From NCBI GenBank assembly GCA_036381125.1, contig DASVDK010000271.1, forward strand, positions 1 to 39,540: 39,540 nucleotides of DNA, given 5' to 3'. Position 1 is the stretch's first letter, and every line of letters begins with the position of its first letter. Of this stretch, positions 32,734 to 39,540 are shown piece by piece. This DNA comes from DASVDK01 sp036381125 [NCBI: Thermodesulfobacteriota bacterium] (GTDB lineage: Bacteria > DASVDK01). The notes beneath the pieces were generated by a model that ran no database searches, had not been told where the DNA came from, and was given only the letters and a program-made list of their open reading frames with translations. The position numbers and the translations under genes were made by a program.

Positions 32734-33686
32734 CGGGGCATCGGGACCGCGCGCGGCACGGCATCACCGGGGCCGAGGCCGAGCGGCCGCTCGCGCTCGT
32801 GTTCGCCCTGACCGCCGCGTACACGGCCGTCGAGATCGTGGCCGGCTTCGTGACCGGGTCGCTCGCCCTGCTGGCCGACGCCGGGCACATGCTGGCCGAC
32901 GTCCTCGGCCTCGCGATGGCCCTCGGCGCGATCCGGTTCGCCCGCCGCGCCGCCACGCCGGGCCGCACGTACGGCTTCTACCGGGCCGAGGTCCTCGCGG
33001 CGCTGGCCAACGGGCTCCTCCTCTTCGGCATCGCCGCCTACATCCTCCTCGAGGCCTGGGCCCGCCTGGTCACCCCCGCGCCGATCGACGCGCTGCCGAT
33101 GGCCGTGGTGGCCGCCGGCGGCCTCGCCGTGAACCTCGTCGGCGTCCGGCTCCTCCACAGGAGCGCCCGACACAACCTCAACGTCCGGGGGGCGTTCCTC
33201 GAGGTCCTGGCCGACCTGCTCGGGTCGCTCGGCGCCTTGCTGGCCGCCGCCGTCATCGCGCTGACCGGCTGGTGGCCGGCCGACCCGCTCGCCTCGCTCG
33301 TCATCGCGCTCTTCGTCGTCCCGCGCGCCTGGCGCCTGCTGCGCAGCGCCCTCGACGTCCTCCTCGAGTCGACGCCGGCCCACATCGACCTCGCCCGCCT
33401 CGAGGCGGCGATGCGGGCGGTCCCGGGCGTCACCTCGGTGCACGACCTCCACGTCTGGACCATCACGAGCGGCTTCGTCGCCATGAGCGCGCACGTCGAG
33501 GCGTCGGGCCGCCGCAGCCACGAGGTCCTCCACGACCTGCAGGCCGTGTTGCGCCGCGACTTCCACATCGAGCACGCCACGCTCCAGGTGGAGCAGCCCG
33601 GCCACGCCGACGACGGCGCCTGCTGCGCGATGGACCCCCGCTGCCTGGTGGTGGGCAGCGAGCCCCCCGAGCCGCGGCGCGGCTGA
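32730..33686 (+). CDS. CDF-family cation efflux protein (CzcD/ZnT-like)
   Basis: 318 residues, six membrane helices and a cytoplasmic C-terminal domain, the CDF plan. It exports Zn(II) or a related cation against protons. Helix 2 has the metal-site HxxxD (H53-D57 in DAGHMLADVLG). The matching helix-5 site is ExxxD (E158-D162 in GAFLEVLADLLG) where many CzcD/ZnT proteins have HxxxD, which may change selectivity. The C-terminal domain has VPGVTSVHDLHVWTITSGFV and HIEHATLQVE, with a Cys-containing tail (GACCAMDPRC) that could bind metal. Last gene of the plus operon. Confidence 0.93.
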   Translation: MTGHRDRARHGITGAEAERPLALVFALTAAYTAVEIVAGFVTGSLALLADAGHMLADVLGLAMALGAIRFARRAATPGRTYGFYRAEVLAALANGLLLFGIAAYILLEAWARLVTPAPIDALPMAVVAAGGLAVNLVGVRLLHRSARHNLNVRGAFLEVLADLLGSLGALLAAAVIALTGWWPADPLASLVIALFVVPRAWRLLRSALDVLLESTPAHIDLARLEAAMRAVPGVTSVHDLHVWTITSGFVAMSAHVEASGRRSHEVLHDLQAVLRRDFHIEHATLQVEQPGHADDGACCAMDPRCLVVGSEPPEPRRG

Positions 33687-33698
33687 GCGGCCGAGCCG
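33680..33698. terminator. weak bidirectional hairpin between convergent genes
   Basis: CGGCT (33680-33684) and AGCCG (33694-33698) can pair around a 9-nt loop and span both stop codons of the convergent CDF and AEC genes, which are only 12 bp apart. No U tract. Confidence 0.2.
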
Positions 33699-34598
33699 TC
33701 AGAACGCCCAGGCCAGGAAGTAGAGGACGGCCGTCACGGTGGCCGCGCTGACCGCGGTGGTGACCACCGTGATGCTCGCGACCAGGTCGGGCCGCGCGCC
33801 GTACTCGAGCGCGAGCAGGACCATGATGGCCGCGGTCGGCATGGCGTGCTGGAGCACCAGCACCTTGGCCAGCAGGCCGGTGAGCCCCAGCGGGACAGTC
33901 AGGGCGACCGCGAGGATCGGCCCGAGGACGAGCCGGACGGCCGCCCCGACGACGATCGGCTTCACGTTGCCCTCCACCCGCGTCCGGGCGATCTGCGCGC
34001 CGAGCAGCAGGAGGATCACCGGCACCCCCGCGTCGCCGACGAGCCGCACCGCCCGCAGCAGGCCGCCCGGCACCGGCAGGCCGACCAGCCGGACGGCCAG
34101 GGCGAGGAGCCCCGCGACCACCGGCGGGTTCGACAGCGCGGTGACGACCCCGCGCCGCCAGCCCTCCCGCCCCAGCGTCGCGAACCAGATGCCGATCGGG
34201 TACATCAGGACCAGGTGGATGGCGAGGACCGAGATGCCGAGGAGGTAGCCCTCCCGCCCGTAGGCGAAGAGGATGATCGGCAGCCCGTAGTTGCCGCTGT
34301 TGGTGAAGACCGTGGCGAGCAGGAGCGGGCTCGCGAGCGCCGCGAGGCCGGTGAGGCGGGCGACCAGCACCGTGAGGAGCGCGGCCGCCGCGATGTAGAG
34401 GAGCACGTAGCCGAGCGCGCGGGTCATCGCGGCGGCCGGTACCTCGGCCGTCGCCAGGTAGCCGAAGATCAGGGCCGGCGAGAGGACGACGAGCGTAAAC
34501 CGGGAGAGGGGCTCGAGATCGGTCGCCGTGAAGCGGCCGAACGCGTACCCCGCCCCCAGGATGGCGAGGGCCGGGAGGACGACGTCGACGAAGAGCAC
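33699..34598 (-). CDS. AEC (auxin efflux carrier) family transporter
   Basis: 299 residues with about ten hydrophobic helices. AEC motifs: VVLPALAILGAGYAFGRF at the start, FTLVVLSPALIFGYLATAEV, and LLATVFTNSGNYGLPIILFA, whose N-S-G-N-Y-G-L-P is the family core; the second half has LVGDAGVPVILLLLGAQIA and LVLQHAMPTAAIMVLLALEY. Bacterial members include malonate (MdcF) and other organic-acid carriers; the substrate is not evident. GTG start at 34598, 18 nt after the band-7 gene, so the two may be cotranscribed. Confidence 0.9.
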   Translation of the reverse strand: MLFVDVVLPALAILGAGYAFGRFTATDLEPLSRFTLVVLSPALIFGYLATAEVPAAAMTRALGYVLLYIAAAALLTVLVARLTGLAALASPLLLATVFTNSGNYGLPIILFAYGREGYLLGISVLAIHLVLMYPIGIWFATLGREGWRRGVVTALSNPPVVAGLLALAVRLVGLPVPGGLLRAVRLVGDAGVPVILLLLGAQIARTRVEGNVKPIVVGAAVRLVLGPILAVALTVPLGLTGLLAKVLVLQHAMPTAAIMVLLALEYGARPDLVASITVVTTAVSAATVTAVLYFLAWAF

Positions 34599-34616
34599 GC
34601 CGGCCGCTGGCGCCGG

Positions 34617-35453
34617 CTAGTTCGGGTTGATGATCATGGGGAGCCCGGACTTGTCGCCGAGCACGATGAACTTCGCGTTCTGGCTCCTCGCCAGCTCCTG
34701 CACCGCCTCGATCGCGCGCCACTGCAGGAGCCGCTGGTCGATCCCCTTGCTCACCACCTGCTGGAACTCCGCGATGCCCTGCGCCTCGATCTTCTTCCGC
34801 TCGGCCTCCTGCTGCTCCTTGAGGAGGACGAAGCGCATCCGCTCGGCCTCCTGCTCGGCCGCCGCCTTGGCCTCGATCGCCTGGCGCACCTGCTCGGGCA
34901 GCCGCACGTCGCGCAGCAGCACCGCCTCGAGCCTGACGCCGCGCGCGGCGAGCTTCGGCTCGAGCTCCTTGGCGATCTCCTGCTCGATCATGGCCCGGTC
35001 GGCCGTGTAGAGGGCGCGGGCCTCGTAGCGGGCCGTGACGCCTCGCAGCTCCGAGCGGATCTGCGGCTCCACGACGCGCTGGACGTAGTTCAGCCCGACG
35101 TTCTTGTAGACGGACGGGGCGTCCTCGAGCCTGAAGAGGACCGAGACGTCGGTGCCGACCGAGAGCCCTTCCTTCGACGGCACCAGGGCCGCGTCCTTCA
35201 CCTCGTTGGTCCGCACGTCCATCCGGATGACCCTGGCGAGCGGGTTCACGAGGTGGAGCCCCGGCTGGAGGGCCTCGTCGGAGACCCTCCCGAAGAGGCT
35301 CACCACGCCGACGAACCCGGCCGGGATCTGAACGACGGCCGTCGAGAGGGCGACGGCGATGAGGACGGCGATGGCGACCGGCGCGCCCCACCGGGGCAGG
35401 CCCATCCGGCCGGCGCGCCGGGTGAACTCACGTGGATCGAACGTGTCTCGCAT
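34617..35453 (-). CDS. SPFH/band-7 (prohibitin-like) membrane protein
   Basis: 278 residues. One membrane helix (GAPVAIAVLIAVALSTAVVQ) is followed by the SPFH domain: VGVVSLFGRVSDEALQPGLH, VNPLARVIRMDVRT, DVSVLFRLEDAPSVYKNVG, and the long coiled coil VRQAIEAKAAAEQEAERMRF then VLLKEQQEAERKKIEAQGIA. It ends in NAKFIVLGDKSGLPMIINPN, the typical prohibitin-type end. Such proteins form large rings around proteases or lipid domains. GAGGAG supports the ATG at 35453; the longer upstream frame is Arg-rich and rejected. Confidence 0.93.
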   Translation of the reverse strand: MRDTFDPREFTRRAGRMGLPRWGAPVAIAVLIAVALSTAVVQIPAGFVGVVSLFGRVSDEALQPGLHLVNPLARVIRMDVRTNEVKDAALVPSKEGLSVGTDVSVLFRLEDAPSVYKNVGLNYVQRVVEPQIRSELRGVTARYEARALYTADRAMIEQEIAKELEPKLAARGVRLEAVLLRDVRLPEQVRQAIEAKAAAEQEAERMRFVLLKEQQEAERKKIEAQGIAEFQQVVSKGIDQRLLQWRAIEAVQELARSQNAKFIVLGDKSGLPMIINPN

Positions 35454-35563
35454 GAGACGGCTCCTCTCCCCTCCAGGATGCACCGAGGGTGCGAACGGGC
35501 GGAACGACGGGGCTCGGACGAGGCGGGTGCGGACGGGGGGCGGGCGAGCCGCCGGACGGCAGG

Positions 35564-35758
35564 TCAGTCCTCCTCTCGCGTCTCGCCGAGGCGGATAGGC
35601 TCGAGCTTCACCTGGTCGCGCTTCACCGAGCGGAGTTGGTCGGGCATGGCGATGGTCCGCCCGCAGGCGTCGCACCGCGTCGCCCGGCTCTCGACCTCCT
35701 TGCCGCAGATGGGACACGGTCGATGGCCGGACTGACCCCCGAAGAGCTTGCCGAACAT
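35564..35758 (-). CDS. small zinc-ribbon protein
   Basis: 64 residues. Two CxxC pairs, HRPCPICGKEVESRATRC and DACGRTIAMPDQ (CPIC and CDAC), make a rubredoxin-like zinc ribbon. The C-terminus is charged (RSVKRDQVKLEPIRLG). ATG at 35758 has GGAGG 7 nt upstream; the ATG at 35788 is possible but lacks such a site. Function unknown; about 110 bp before the band-7 gene on the same strand. Confidence 0.75.
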   Translation of the reverse strand: MFGKLFGGQSGHRPCPICGKEVESRATRCDACGRTIAMPDQLRSVKRDQVKLEPIRLGETREED

Positions 35759-35887
35759 GAAGCCCCTCCCGCTCCCAGGCCGGGCCATCCTGCCCTGAAC
35801 GCCCGGGCGCTGTCAAGCCGATCCGGTGCCGGCCCAACCCCGCCAGCGGACCGTGCGGCTCCCGGTCCCCGTCGGAGGTCCAGCCCA

Positions 35888-35908
35888 CGCCCCCGCTGCC
35901 CGGGGGCG
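35888..35908 (-). terminator. GC hairpin after the unknown two-gene operon
   Basis: CGCCCCCG and CGGGGGCG form a perfect 8-bp stem with a 5-nt loop, 15 nt after the stop at 35924 on the minus strand. No U tract follows. Probable transcript end before the zinc-ribbon gene. Confidence 0.5.
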
Positions 35909-35923
35909 CCTGTCCGCCGCCGG

Positions 35924-36340
35924 CTAACGGCGCCCGTAGCCGAGCACCACGAGGATGTCCGGACGGAGCGTGATCGACACCGTACAGGGCGTGGCCTTCG
36001 GGCCGCGCCCGCACGCCACCTCGAGCCAGGTGACCGCGTCCGGGCCCTCACGCAGGCCGACCTGCTCGACCCCGTCGAGCGTCAGGTCGACGTGGAGCGA
36101 GGTCACCGCGCCGTCGGCCACGCGGATGCTCGCCAGGCGCTCGCGCGGCGACAGGAACAGCTCGAGCCAGCCGCCGCCCGCCGCGTCCACCCGGTAGCGG
36201 TAGCGCTGCGCGGCAGGGTCGGACCAGGCCGGCCCGTGTCCGAAGAAGCCCGAGACGAGGTCGAGGTCGAGCGCGAACGCGTCCCGCTCAGCCACGGCCG
36301 GCTCCCAGGGGGCGGCGGCCGCAGCGGCTCGACCGGTCAC
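35924..36340 (-). CDS. protein of unknown function
   Basis: 138 residues from GTG at 36340, which overlaps the TGA of the gene before it (GTGA). Mostly beta-strand-like: FALDLDLVSGFFGHGPAW, RYRYRVDAAGGGWLELFLSP, TSLHVDLTLDGVEQVGLREG, TPCTVSITLRPDILVVLGYG. No signal peptide or membrane helix, and no domain recognised. Its partner at 36337-36975 is also unknown, so the operon gives no clue beyond pairing. Confidence 0.6.
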   Translation of the reverse strand: MTGRAAAAAAPWEPAVAERDAFALDLDLVSGFFGHGPAWSDPAAQRYRYRVDAAGGGWLELFLSPRERLASIRVADGAVTSLHVDLTLDGVEQVGLREGPDAVTWLEVACGRGPKATPCTVSITLRPDILVVLGYGRR

Positions 36341-36975
36341 GGGTCGTCGGTGAGCTGGACGAGGCCGAGGCCGCGAGCGAAGCTGCGGATCTGGAAATCG
36401 TGGTCCTCCGTGAGGCAGTGGAGGTGGTCGACGTCGGTCTTGACCCACGGCTGCCGCTTCGGGATGCCGTGCGACCTGAGCCAGTCCTCGAACCGGCGAT
36501 CGCGCGAGTATACGAAGAGGAGCCCGTGGTCGTCCAGGACCACGTAGTCGTTCGTGCCGGCGCGGCGAGCCATGAGCTGGTGGTGGCCGTCCTCGGCGAG
36601 CCAGTCGTGCTTGAGCTCGAGGGCGCGCACGAGCGCCTCGGCCGGGACCCCCTGGCCGAAGTAGCGGCGCCCCTTCGAGGGGTGCCCGCGGTCGGCGTCC
36701 CCGTTGGTCTCCTTGAGCAGCACGAGCAGCTCCCCGCCGAGCAGCGTGACCGCCTCGGCGAAGAGCAACACCGCCTTGGCCTCGGGCGGCGAGATCACGA
36801 GGCGGAACCGCGTGGGCGGCTTGCCGGTCGCGTCGACCTGGCCGGTGCCGTCGAGGAACTCCTCGCGGAAGTAGCCCGGCGAGGCGTCGAAGTCGCTCCC
36901 CGCCAGCACCGCCGCCTTGCGCTGCGGCAGGCGCGCGGGGCCCGCCGGCGGCTCGACTGCCGTGCGCCGCTTCAT
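36337..36975 (-). CDS. protein of unknown function with nuclease-like C-terminal features uncertain
   Basis: 212 residues from ATG at 36975 (GGGAG 7 nt upstream). The N-terminal part is basic (MKRRTAVEPPAGPARLPQRK), the middle alternates strand and helix (RFRLVISPPEAKAVLLFAEA, VTLLGGELLVLLKETNGDAD), and the C-terminal part has NDYVVLDDHGLLFVYSRDRR, HGIPKRQPWVKTDVDHLHCL and a His/Asp-rich stretch (TEDHDFQIRSF). I do not recognise the family; no motif is convincing enough to assign an activity. It forms an operon with the next gene by GTGA overlap. Confidence 0.6.
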   Translation of the reverse strand: MKRRTAVEPPAGPARLPQRKAAVLAGSDFDASPGYFREEFLDGTGQVDATGKPPTRFRLVISPPEAKAVLLFAEAVTLLGGELLVLLKETNGDADRGHPSKGRRYFGQGVPAEALVRALELKHDWLAEDGHHQLMARRAGTNDYVVLDDHGLLFVYSRDRRFEDWLRSHGIPKRQPWVKTDVDHLHCLTEDHDFQIRSFARGLGLVQLTDDP

Positions 36976-37268
36976 TGCCAGGCTCCCAGACCTGTTCGGG
37001 GCATCCAACCCTCCTCGGGGGCGGGCGCGGTGCGGCGTCGCCCGCGAGGGTGCGGGCGTTGCAGCCGGCATGCCGCGGGCACCCGCGAGGGGGGCGCCGA
37101 AAAACGTCCGCCGATTCCCGAGGAAAAGGAGCCCGGTGCCGCTCCGCGTCGCCGGGGGACCGGCCGCGCGCCGGCCCGGCGTGCCGACGTTCTCTGCAGG
37201 GTGGTGACGGAGATTGGCGGCACCGGCCGGGGCGTCCCGCGGCGCGCAGGCGGCCCGGGCCCGAACGG

Positions 37269-38624
37269 TCACCAGGGCCCGGTGACGGCCAGCGTGAGCC
37301 CCGGCGTGCTCGTCGTGCCGAAGACGTTGACGAAGAGGACCGTGCCGTCCGGGCTGAAGCAGGCGCCCGCGAACTCGCTCCGGTCGAGGGCGTTTCGCGC
37401 GAACCGGAAGACCTCGCCCGCGGCCGTGACGACCGAGAGGTGCTGGCGGCCGGGGCCGTCCTGGCAGACGACGAGGCCGCCCCACGGCGCGGCGGTGATG
37501 TTGTCGGGCCACTCCCACTCGCCGTCGCCTCGCTCCGTGTCCGGCGCCGGCGCCTCGAGGTAGAGCTCGAAGAGATCCGGCTCCCCGTCTTGCGGCGTCA
37601 GGCGGAAGATCTGCCCCGAGCGGCCGGCGCCGCCGTCGGTCGAGCAGATGTAGAAGGCCCGGTCGGTCGGGCTCCACCAGATCCCTTCCGCGCGGCGCAG
37701 GACCGCGGCCCCCAGCTCCTGGGCCTGGTGGCGGACCGGCGTCCCCGTCGTGCTCGGGTCGGGAGTCGGGATCGGCACCCACTCCACCTCGAACGGGTAG
37801 CGCAGCGGGAAGGCCGCGCTCGCTCCCCCCAGGCGGTTGCTCGTGTCGACGCCGCCCCGGAACTCGACGAGCCGCATGGCGTGGAGCGAGCCGCCGTCGG
37901 CGAGCCGGCCCGGCGTCGCGGGCGTGAAACGGTAGAGGCAGGCGTCCGGCTCGTCCTCCGTCTGGTAGACGCGTCCGCTCCGCGGGTCGACTGCCACCGC
38001 CTCCCGGCGGAACCGCCCCATCGCCTTGAGCGGCACCGGGGTGACCGGCGCGCGCGCCGAGGCCGGCACCTCGAACGCGTAGCCGTGCCGCTTCGTGAGC
38101 CGGTCGTCGGAGGCGGCGGTGGCGACCGTCTCCTCGCAGGAGATCCAGGTCCGCCACGGCGTCGGCCCGCCGGCGCAGTTGAGGAGCGTCCCCCCGAGGG
38201 TGGGATACGCGCCGAGGAGACGGCGGCCGTCGGGGCTCACGACGAGGCTCGTCGTGCCGCCCTGCACGTGGGCGCCCCGCCCCGGGTCGTAGCGCTTCGC
38301 CGCCGGCACGCTCACCCCTCCCCCTCTGGAGGCCGAGACGTTCATCTCGTGGTTGCGGACGAGCGTGATCGTGCCGTCGGCGTTCGGGAAGGCGGCCATG
38401 CCGTCCGGGTGCGCCGGGGTGGCCGAGCCGTCGGACATCGGGTCGCCGAGGCGCGAGAGGACCCGGTAGCGGAAGCCCTCGGGGAGGTCGAGGATGCCGT
38501 CCGGGTCGGCGACGAGCGGCCCGTAGCCGTCGCGGCCGACCGCGAACGCCTGTCGCGATCCGAGGGCCGCCAGCGCGGCCAGGGCAGTGCCGCCGGCAAG
38601 GAAGCCACGCCGCGAGAGGGGCAT
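37269..38624 (-). CDS. PhoX-like (DUF839) secreted phosphatase, Tat substrate
   Basis: 451 residues. The signal MPLSRRGFLAGGTALAALAA has the twin-arginine motif S-R-R-G-F-L, so it is exported folded by Tat. The mature part is a beta-propeller of the PhoX/DUF839 family: LPEGFRYRVLSRLGDPMSDG, DGTITLVRNHEMN, WRTWISCEETVATAA, YQTEDEPDACLYRFTP, RRAEGIWWSPTDRAFYICST, DGGAGRSGQIFRL, EWEWPDNITAAPWGGLVVCQ, ACFSPDGTVLFVNVFG. Known PhoX enzymes are alkaline phosphatases using Ca and Fe with a Cys ligand; the S-C-E-E and T-E-D motifs agree. GGGAGAGAGG supports the ATG at 38624. No pho regulatory box was found. Confidence 0.9.
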   Translation of the reverse strand: MPLSRRGFLAGGTALAALAALGSRQAFAVGRDGYGPLVADPDGILDLPEGFRYRVLSRLGDPMSDGSATPAHPDGMAAFPNADGTITLVRNHEMNVSASRGGGVSVPAAKRYDPGRGAHVQGGTTSLVVSPDGRRLLGAYPTLGGTLLNCAGGPTPWRTWISCEETVATAASDDRLTKRHGYAFEVPASARAPVTPVPLKAMGRFRREAVAVDPRSGRVYQTEDEPDACLYRFTPATPGRLADGGSLHAMRLVEFRGGVDTSNRLGGASAAFPLRYPFEVEWVPIPTPDPSTTGTPVRHQAQELGAAVLRRAEGIWWSPTDRAFYICSTDGGAGRSGQIFRLTPQDGEPDLFELYLEAPAPDTERGDGEWEWPDNITAAPWGGLVVCQDGPGRQHLSVVTAAGEVFRFARNALDRSEFAGACFSPDGTVLFVNVFGTTSTPGLTLAVTGPW

Positions 38625-38843
38625 GCCTCTCTCCCTACTCCATGTCGCCCCGCCTGGCAACTGGCAGCCGCTGTCTCTGCGAGAGGGTCCGGCGCTCGAC
38701 GCGGCCGTCCGGCGTCCGGCCCGAGGGACCGGCGGATGGACGCGCCCGCGCCGGGCACGCGCGCAACCCGGCGTCCCGACGCGGTCTCGGCGCCGGCACG
38801 CGGCGTGCTCCCCCTGCCGGCGCGAAGAGCCAGGGAGGGACGC

Positions 38844-39071
38844 ATGCGACGGTCACGTGGGCAGGGGATGACCGAGTACGTCGTCGTCGTGGCGCTGGTC
38901 GCGGTGGCGGCCATCGCCGTCGTCGGCATCTTCGGCCAGCAGCTCCGCGCCAACTTCTACTCGATGACGCGAGCGCTGGCCGGACACGAGTCCAGGACGC
39001 CGGACAAGTCGGGCGGCGCCGAGAAGCAGACGGACAAGAAGGACCTCTCGAACTTCGCGGTCGACAAGTGA
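38844..39071 (+). CDS. flp: Flp/Fap-type pilin (Tad pilus subunit)
   Basis: 75 residues. MRRSRGQG-MTEYVVVVALVA shows a class IVb leader: short, basic, Gly at -1, and Glu-Tyr at +3/+4 of the mature N-terminus, then a hydrophobic helix (VVALVAVAAIAVVGIFG). Mature Flp pilins are about 50-60 residues, as here. The C-terminus is polar and Lys-rich (ESRTPDKSGGAEKQTDKKDL), longer than the minimal Flp. GGAGG precedes the ATG at 38844. Its TGA overlaps the next start (GTGA). Confidence 0.85.
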   Translation: MRRSRGQGMTEYVVVVALVAVAAIAVVGIFGQQLRANFYSMTRALAGHESRTPDKSGGAEKQTDKKDLSNFAVDK

Positions 39072-39540
39072 CGCGGGGGCAGGCGATGATCGAGGCCCTC
39101 CTCGCCGTGCCGCTCCTGCTCCTCGCCGCGGCCACCGCCCTTCAACTCGCCCTGGTCGCGATCGCCGGCCTCCTCACCCGGCACGCGGCCAACCTCGCGG
39201 CCAGGGCCGCGGCCGTGAGGGACGGCAGCACCGAGGCGGCCCGCGAGGTGGCCGCCCGGGTCTGCGCCCCGATCGACCGGAGCCCGGACGTCGAGCGGCT
39301 CGAGCCGACGCCGGCGGCGTTCGCCGATTTCGGCGACCGGTTCCCCTTCGACAGCGCCGACCCCGCGCGCGGCCCGCGCACGCGCCTTGCGCGCGCCGAG
39401 GCCGCGCGCGTCGCCTTCCGGGTCACCTGCCGGGTGCCGCTCGGCGTGCCGGTCGCCGGGCCGCTCCTCGCCCGGGCGCTCGGCGCGCGGGGCGGTCGGG
39501 GGCTCGCGCTCACCGCCGTCCGCCGGCCCCGCCCTCAGGC
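39068..39540 (+). CDS. TadE-like protein, partial (runs off window)
   Basis: GTG at 39068 overlaps the Flp stop (GTGA); the frame is open to the window end (157 codons). The start MTRGQAMIEALLAVPLLLLA is the TadE/TadF-like minor pseudopilin pattern, G-Q-A-x-x-E followed by a hydrophobic helix. The rest (AAREVAARVCAPIDRSPDVE) is a soluble extracytoplasmic part. With the preceding Flp gene it indicates the start of a Tad/Flp pilus locus; other tad genes should follow to the right. Confidence 0.75.
   Translation, partial: MTRGQAMIEALLAVPLLLLAAATALQLALVAIAGLLTRHAANLAARAAAVRDGSTEAAREVAARVCAPIDRSPDVERLEPTPAAFADFGDRFPFDSADPARGPRTRLARAEAARVAFRVTCRVPLGVPVAGPLLARALGARGGRGLALTAVRRPRPQ

Noticed and set aside
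36976-37268. 293-bp gap between the unknown operon and the PhoX gene
   Set aside because: Searched on both strands for genes, tRNAs and clear promoters; nothing convincing was found.

Overview
The window is a high-GC bacterial chromosome segment (mostly G/C third positions, many GTG and one TTG start, dense ATGA/GTGA stop-start overlaps). Everything seen is Gram-negative: a secretin, a complete type II secretion core, an outer-membrane barrel protein, a lipoprotein signal and a Tat substrate. The gene order gspC-D-E-F-G-H-I-J-K-L-M-N with a PilM-like GspL and a GspN recalls Deltaproteobacteria-like lineages (Desulfobacterota, Myxococcota, Binatota and relatives), but the phylum cannot be fixed from this window. 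No phage, IS element, integrase or CRISPR array was seen, so it reads as core chromosome.

Layout. 1-7345 (mainly minus): an outer-membrane protein cut by the window edge, Hsp20, a GNAT enzyme coupled to a small helical protein, a divergent phaR, a TVP38/DedA-like membrane protein behind a fused MoaD-MoaE molybdopterin synthase, a two-domain siroheme decarboxylase, and a proline dehydrogenase/enolase-superfamily pair. 7416-11294: SppA facing a DUF4126 protein, tRNA-Glu(CTC), a secreted protein coupled to an acyl-CoA thioesterase, and a divergent 90-residue protein. 11299-15613 (minus): a GldA/F/G-like ABC operon ending in a DUF4340 protein, then moaB. 16619-33686 (plus): the type II secretion operon, interrupted between gspK and gspL by a small HTH gene with a structured leader, and continued by ATGA/GTGA overlaps into an FHA-FHA-sigma54 activator, an MFS transporter and a CDF metal exporter. 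33699-38624 (minus): AEC carrier, band-7 protein, zinc ribbon, two coupled unknowns and a Tat-exported PhoX-like protein. 38844-end (plus): a Flp pilin and a TadE-like protein that open a probable Tad locus.

How it fits together. GspC-N would build the inner-membrane platform, pseudopilus and secretin; prepilin peptidase and pilotin are not here. The last gene of the translationally coupled chain encodes an activator with two FHA domains, which suggests phosphothreonine-dependent control, although no convincing sigma54 promoter was found. Two Moco genes (moaDE fusion, moaB) and one siroheme/heme gene point to molybdoenzyme and modified-tetrapyrrole metabolism encoded elsewhere.

Two signals run across the window. 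Four plus-strand genes have a sigma70-like -10 box (three with TTGACA/C at exactly 17 bp) only 6-8 nt before the start codon and no Shine-Dalgarno sequence, which predicts leaderless mRNAs. Several gene ends carry perfect GC hairpins without a following U tract.
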